A stretch of 64,000 nt of DNA from positions 248,001-312,000 of the forward strand of contig OX465116.1 in the NCBI GenBank assembly GCA_949987565.1. Direction: 5' to 3'. Under the pieces are notes generated by a model. It was not told the origin of the DNA. It saw only the letters and a program-made list of their open reading frames with translations, and searched no databases. Below, in pieces: positions 63,664 through 64,000 of this stretch. The position numbers were made by a program, and so were the translations under genes. This stretch comes from Luidia sarsii. Its lineage: Eukaryota > Echinodermata > Asteroidea > Paxillosida > Luidiidae. The stretch's first letter is position 1; every line of letters begins with the position of its first letter.

Positions 63664-64000
63664 TTGAAACTTGGCATGAAAGTAGCCCTGGGATTCCTCC
63701 AGTGGCCTGAGTCAAAACATCTGAATTCGGAGTCAATTTCTATTCAAACATTTTCAGGAGAAGGGAGCGACCCTACCTGTTTCTCTGAGCTGCCATTGTC
63801 CAGTCGCTGGCATAATGGTCGACGGCAGAGAGTGACTGAGCAGAAAGATAGGGTTTGGAAATTAAAATCTCAATAAATATTATGCTGACGACATTCAAAT
63901 TTGCCCTAGGAAGAGGCCTTGGATTCTTCTAACAAGAAGTGTTGAAGTTACTGAGTTTGGAGAACATTTCTTTTGATGGTTTTCCAGGGAAAGGCAACGA
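63664..64000. repeat. Partial satellite unit at right edge
   Basis: First 337 bp of a unit of the ggaaattaaaatctc/gtgttgaag type (like 56240, 59952 and 61344). It is cut by the window end inside ccagggaaaggcaacga, so the array continues to the right. Confidence 0.95.

Larger units (their letters stand above)
1..64000. repeat. Satellite DNA array, 464-bp unit, head to tail
   Basis: The whole window consists of about 138 copies of one unit. The anchor ttgaaacttggc (or a variant such as ttgacacttggc or ttaaaacttggc) recurs at 126, 590, 1054, 1518 and so on to 63664. The 137 anchor intervals are almost all exactly 464 bp. All exceptions I found are small: one 37-bp deletion (19520/19521), four +2 units (near 4350, 18272, 32159, 34016) and a few +1 or -1 units. 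Their sum (-30 bp) accounts exactly for the distance from the first to the last anchor. Units differ by a few percent at recurrent diagnostic positions. Every unit has the same orientation. I saw no foreign insertion. Such long, homogenised arrays are characteristic of eukaryotic heterochromatin, often at centromeres, but the location cannot be proven from sequence alone. I do not recognise the family. Confidence 0.98.

Noticed and set aside
1..64000. CRISPR array
   Set aside because: The repeats are contiguous 464-bp units without unique spacers, far longer than CRISPR repeats, and no cas genes are present.
1..64000. CENP-B box
   Set aside because: I looked in representative units on both strands for the core ttcg-n4-a-n2-cggg. 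TTCG occurs (gattcgcag, aattcggag) but the remaining core bases do not fit. A pattern search over all units would settle this.
1..64000. Transposable element, retrovirus-like sequence or rDNA spacer
   Set aside because: There are no terminal repeats, target-site duplications, poly-A tails, reverse-transcriptase frames or rRNA segments. Every stretch aligns to the 464-bp unit.
1..64000. tRNA or RNA polymerase III promoter in the unit
   Set aside because: No A-box/B-box pair or cloverleaf was found by eye. Short T runs such as that near 31019 are isolated length variants, not terminators.
1..64000. Assigning a species or a named satellite family
   Set aside because: I do not recognise the consensus. 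A guess from unit length alone would be unsupported. A database search of the 464-bp consensus would decide.

Overview
The window is one uninterrupted block of satellite DNA. Nothing in it looks like a functional gene. From base 1 to base 64000 the same unit of about 464 bp repeats head to tail, always in the same orientation. A shared anchor (ttgaaacttggc or a close variant) occurs 138 times, first at 126 and last at 63664. That gives 137 complete anchor-to-anchor units, a 125-bp partial unit at the left edge and a 337-bp partial unit at the right edge. I saw no transposon, tRNA, rRNA, unique spacer or inverted segment. An array this long, regular and locally homogenised indicates a eukaryotic chromosome, most likely centromeric, pericentromeric or subtelomeric heterochromatin. 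The sequence does not let me name the species or the satellite family. Many unit variants are C-to-T or G-to-A changes at CpG sites, which would suit a genome with CpG methylation, but that is inference.

The 464-bp unit is itself an old, diverged dimer. Its two halves (about 230 and 234 bp) align across a shared block: ctga..ttcgg or ctga..tttgg, then attttc or tttttcc, then a gaccct core. Hand-counted identity is 38 of 54 columns in the best stretch. The history is therefore nested: a monomer of about 232 bp, then a 464-bp dimer, then higher-order repeats (HORs) of 2 to 13 dimers.

Layout, left to right. 1-4.4 kb: variant types in a 1392-bp three-unit HOR, present again at 13.92-18.3 kb (shift 13,921 bp). 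4.4-13.9 kb: an eight-unit HOR (3712 bp), one copy of which grew to ten units (4640 bp) through a local 928-bp duplication. 18.7-31.6 kb: three copies of a seven-unit HOR, one with a 37-bp deletion, one lacking a unit, followed by a shortened three-unit copy. 31.6-35.1 kb: an irregular four-unit pattern. 35.1-41.6 kb: two nearly identical 3248-bp seven-unit blocks that carry the most divergent units of the window. 41.4-45.1 kb: two copies of a 1856-bp four-unit HOR. 44.7-54.3 kb: a 13-unit (6032-bp) duplication with a 5-unit (2321-bp) duplication nested inside. 53.3-60.8 kb: two copies of another eight-unit HOR (3712 bp). 60.4-64 kb: short one- to three-unit rearrangements.

No genes work together here. 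The many 64-83-codon open frames are by-products of one open stretch in the repeat and begin at TTG, not ATG. The biological content is the record of unequal exchange, with several breakpoints that can be placed within tens of bases. All statements come from reading by eye; boundaries marked approximate could move by some tens of bases.
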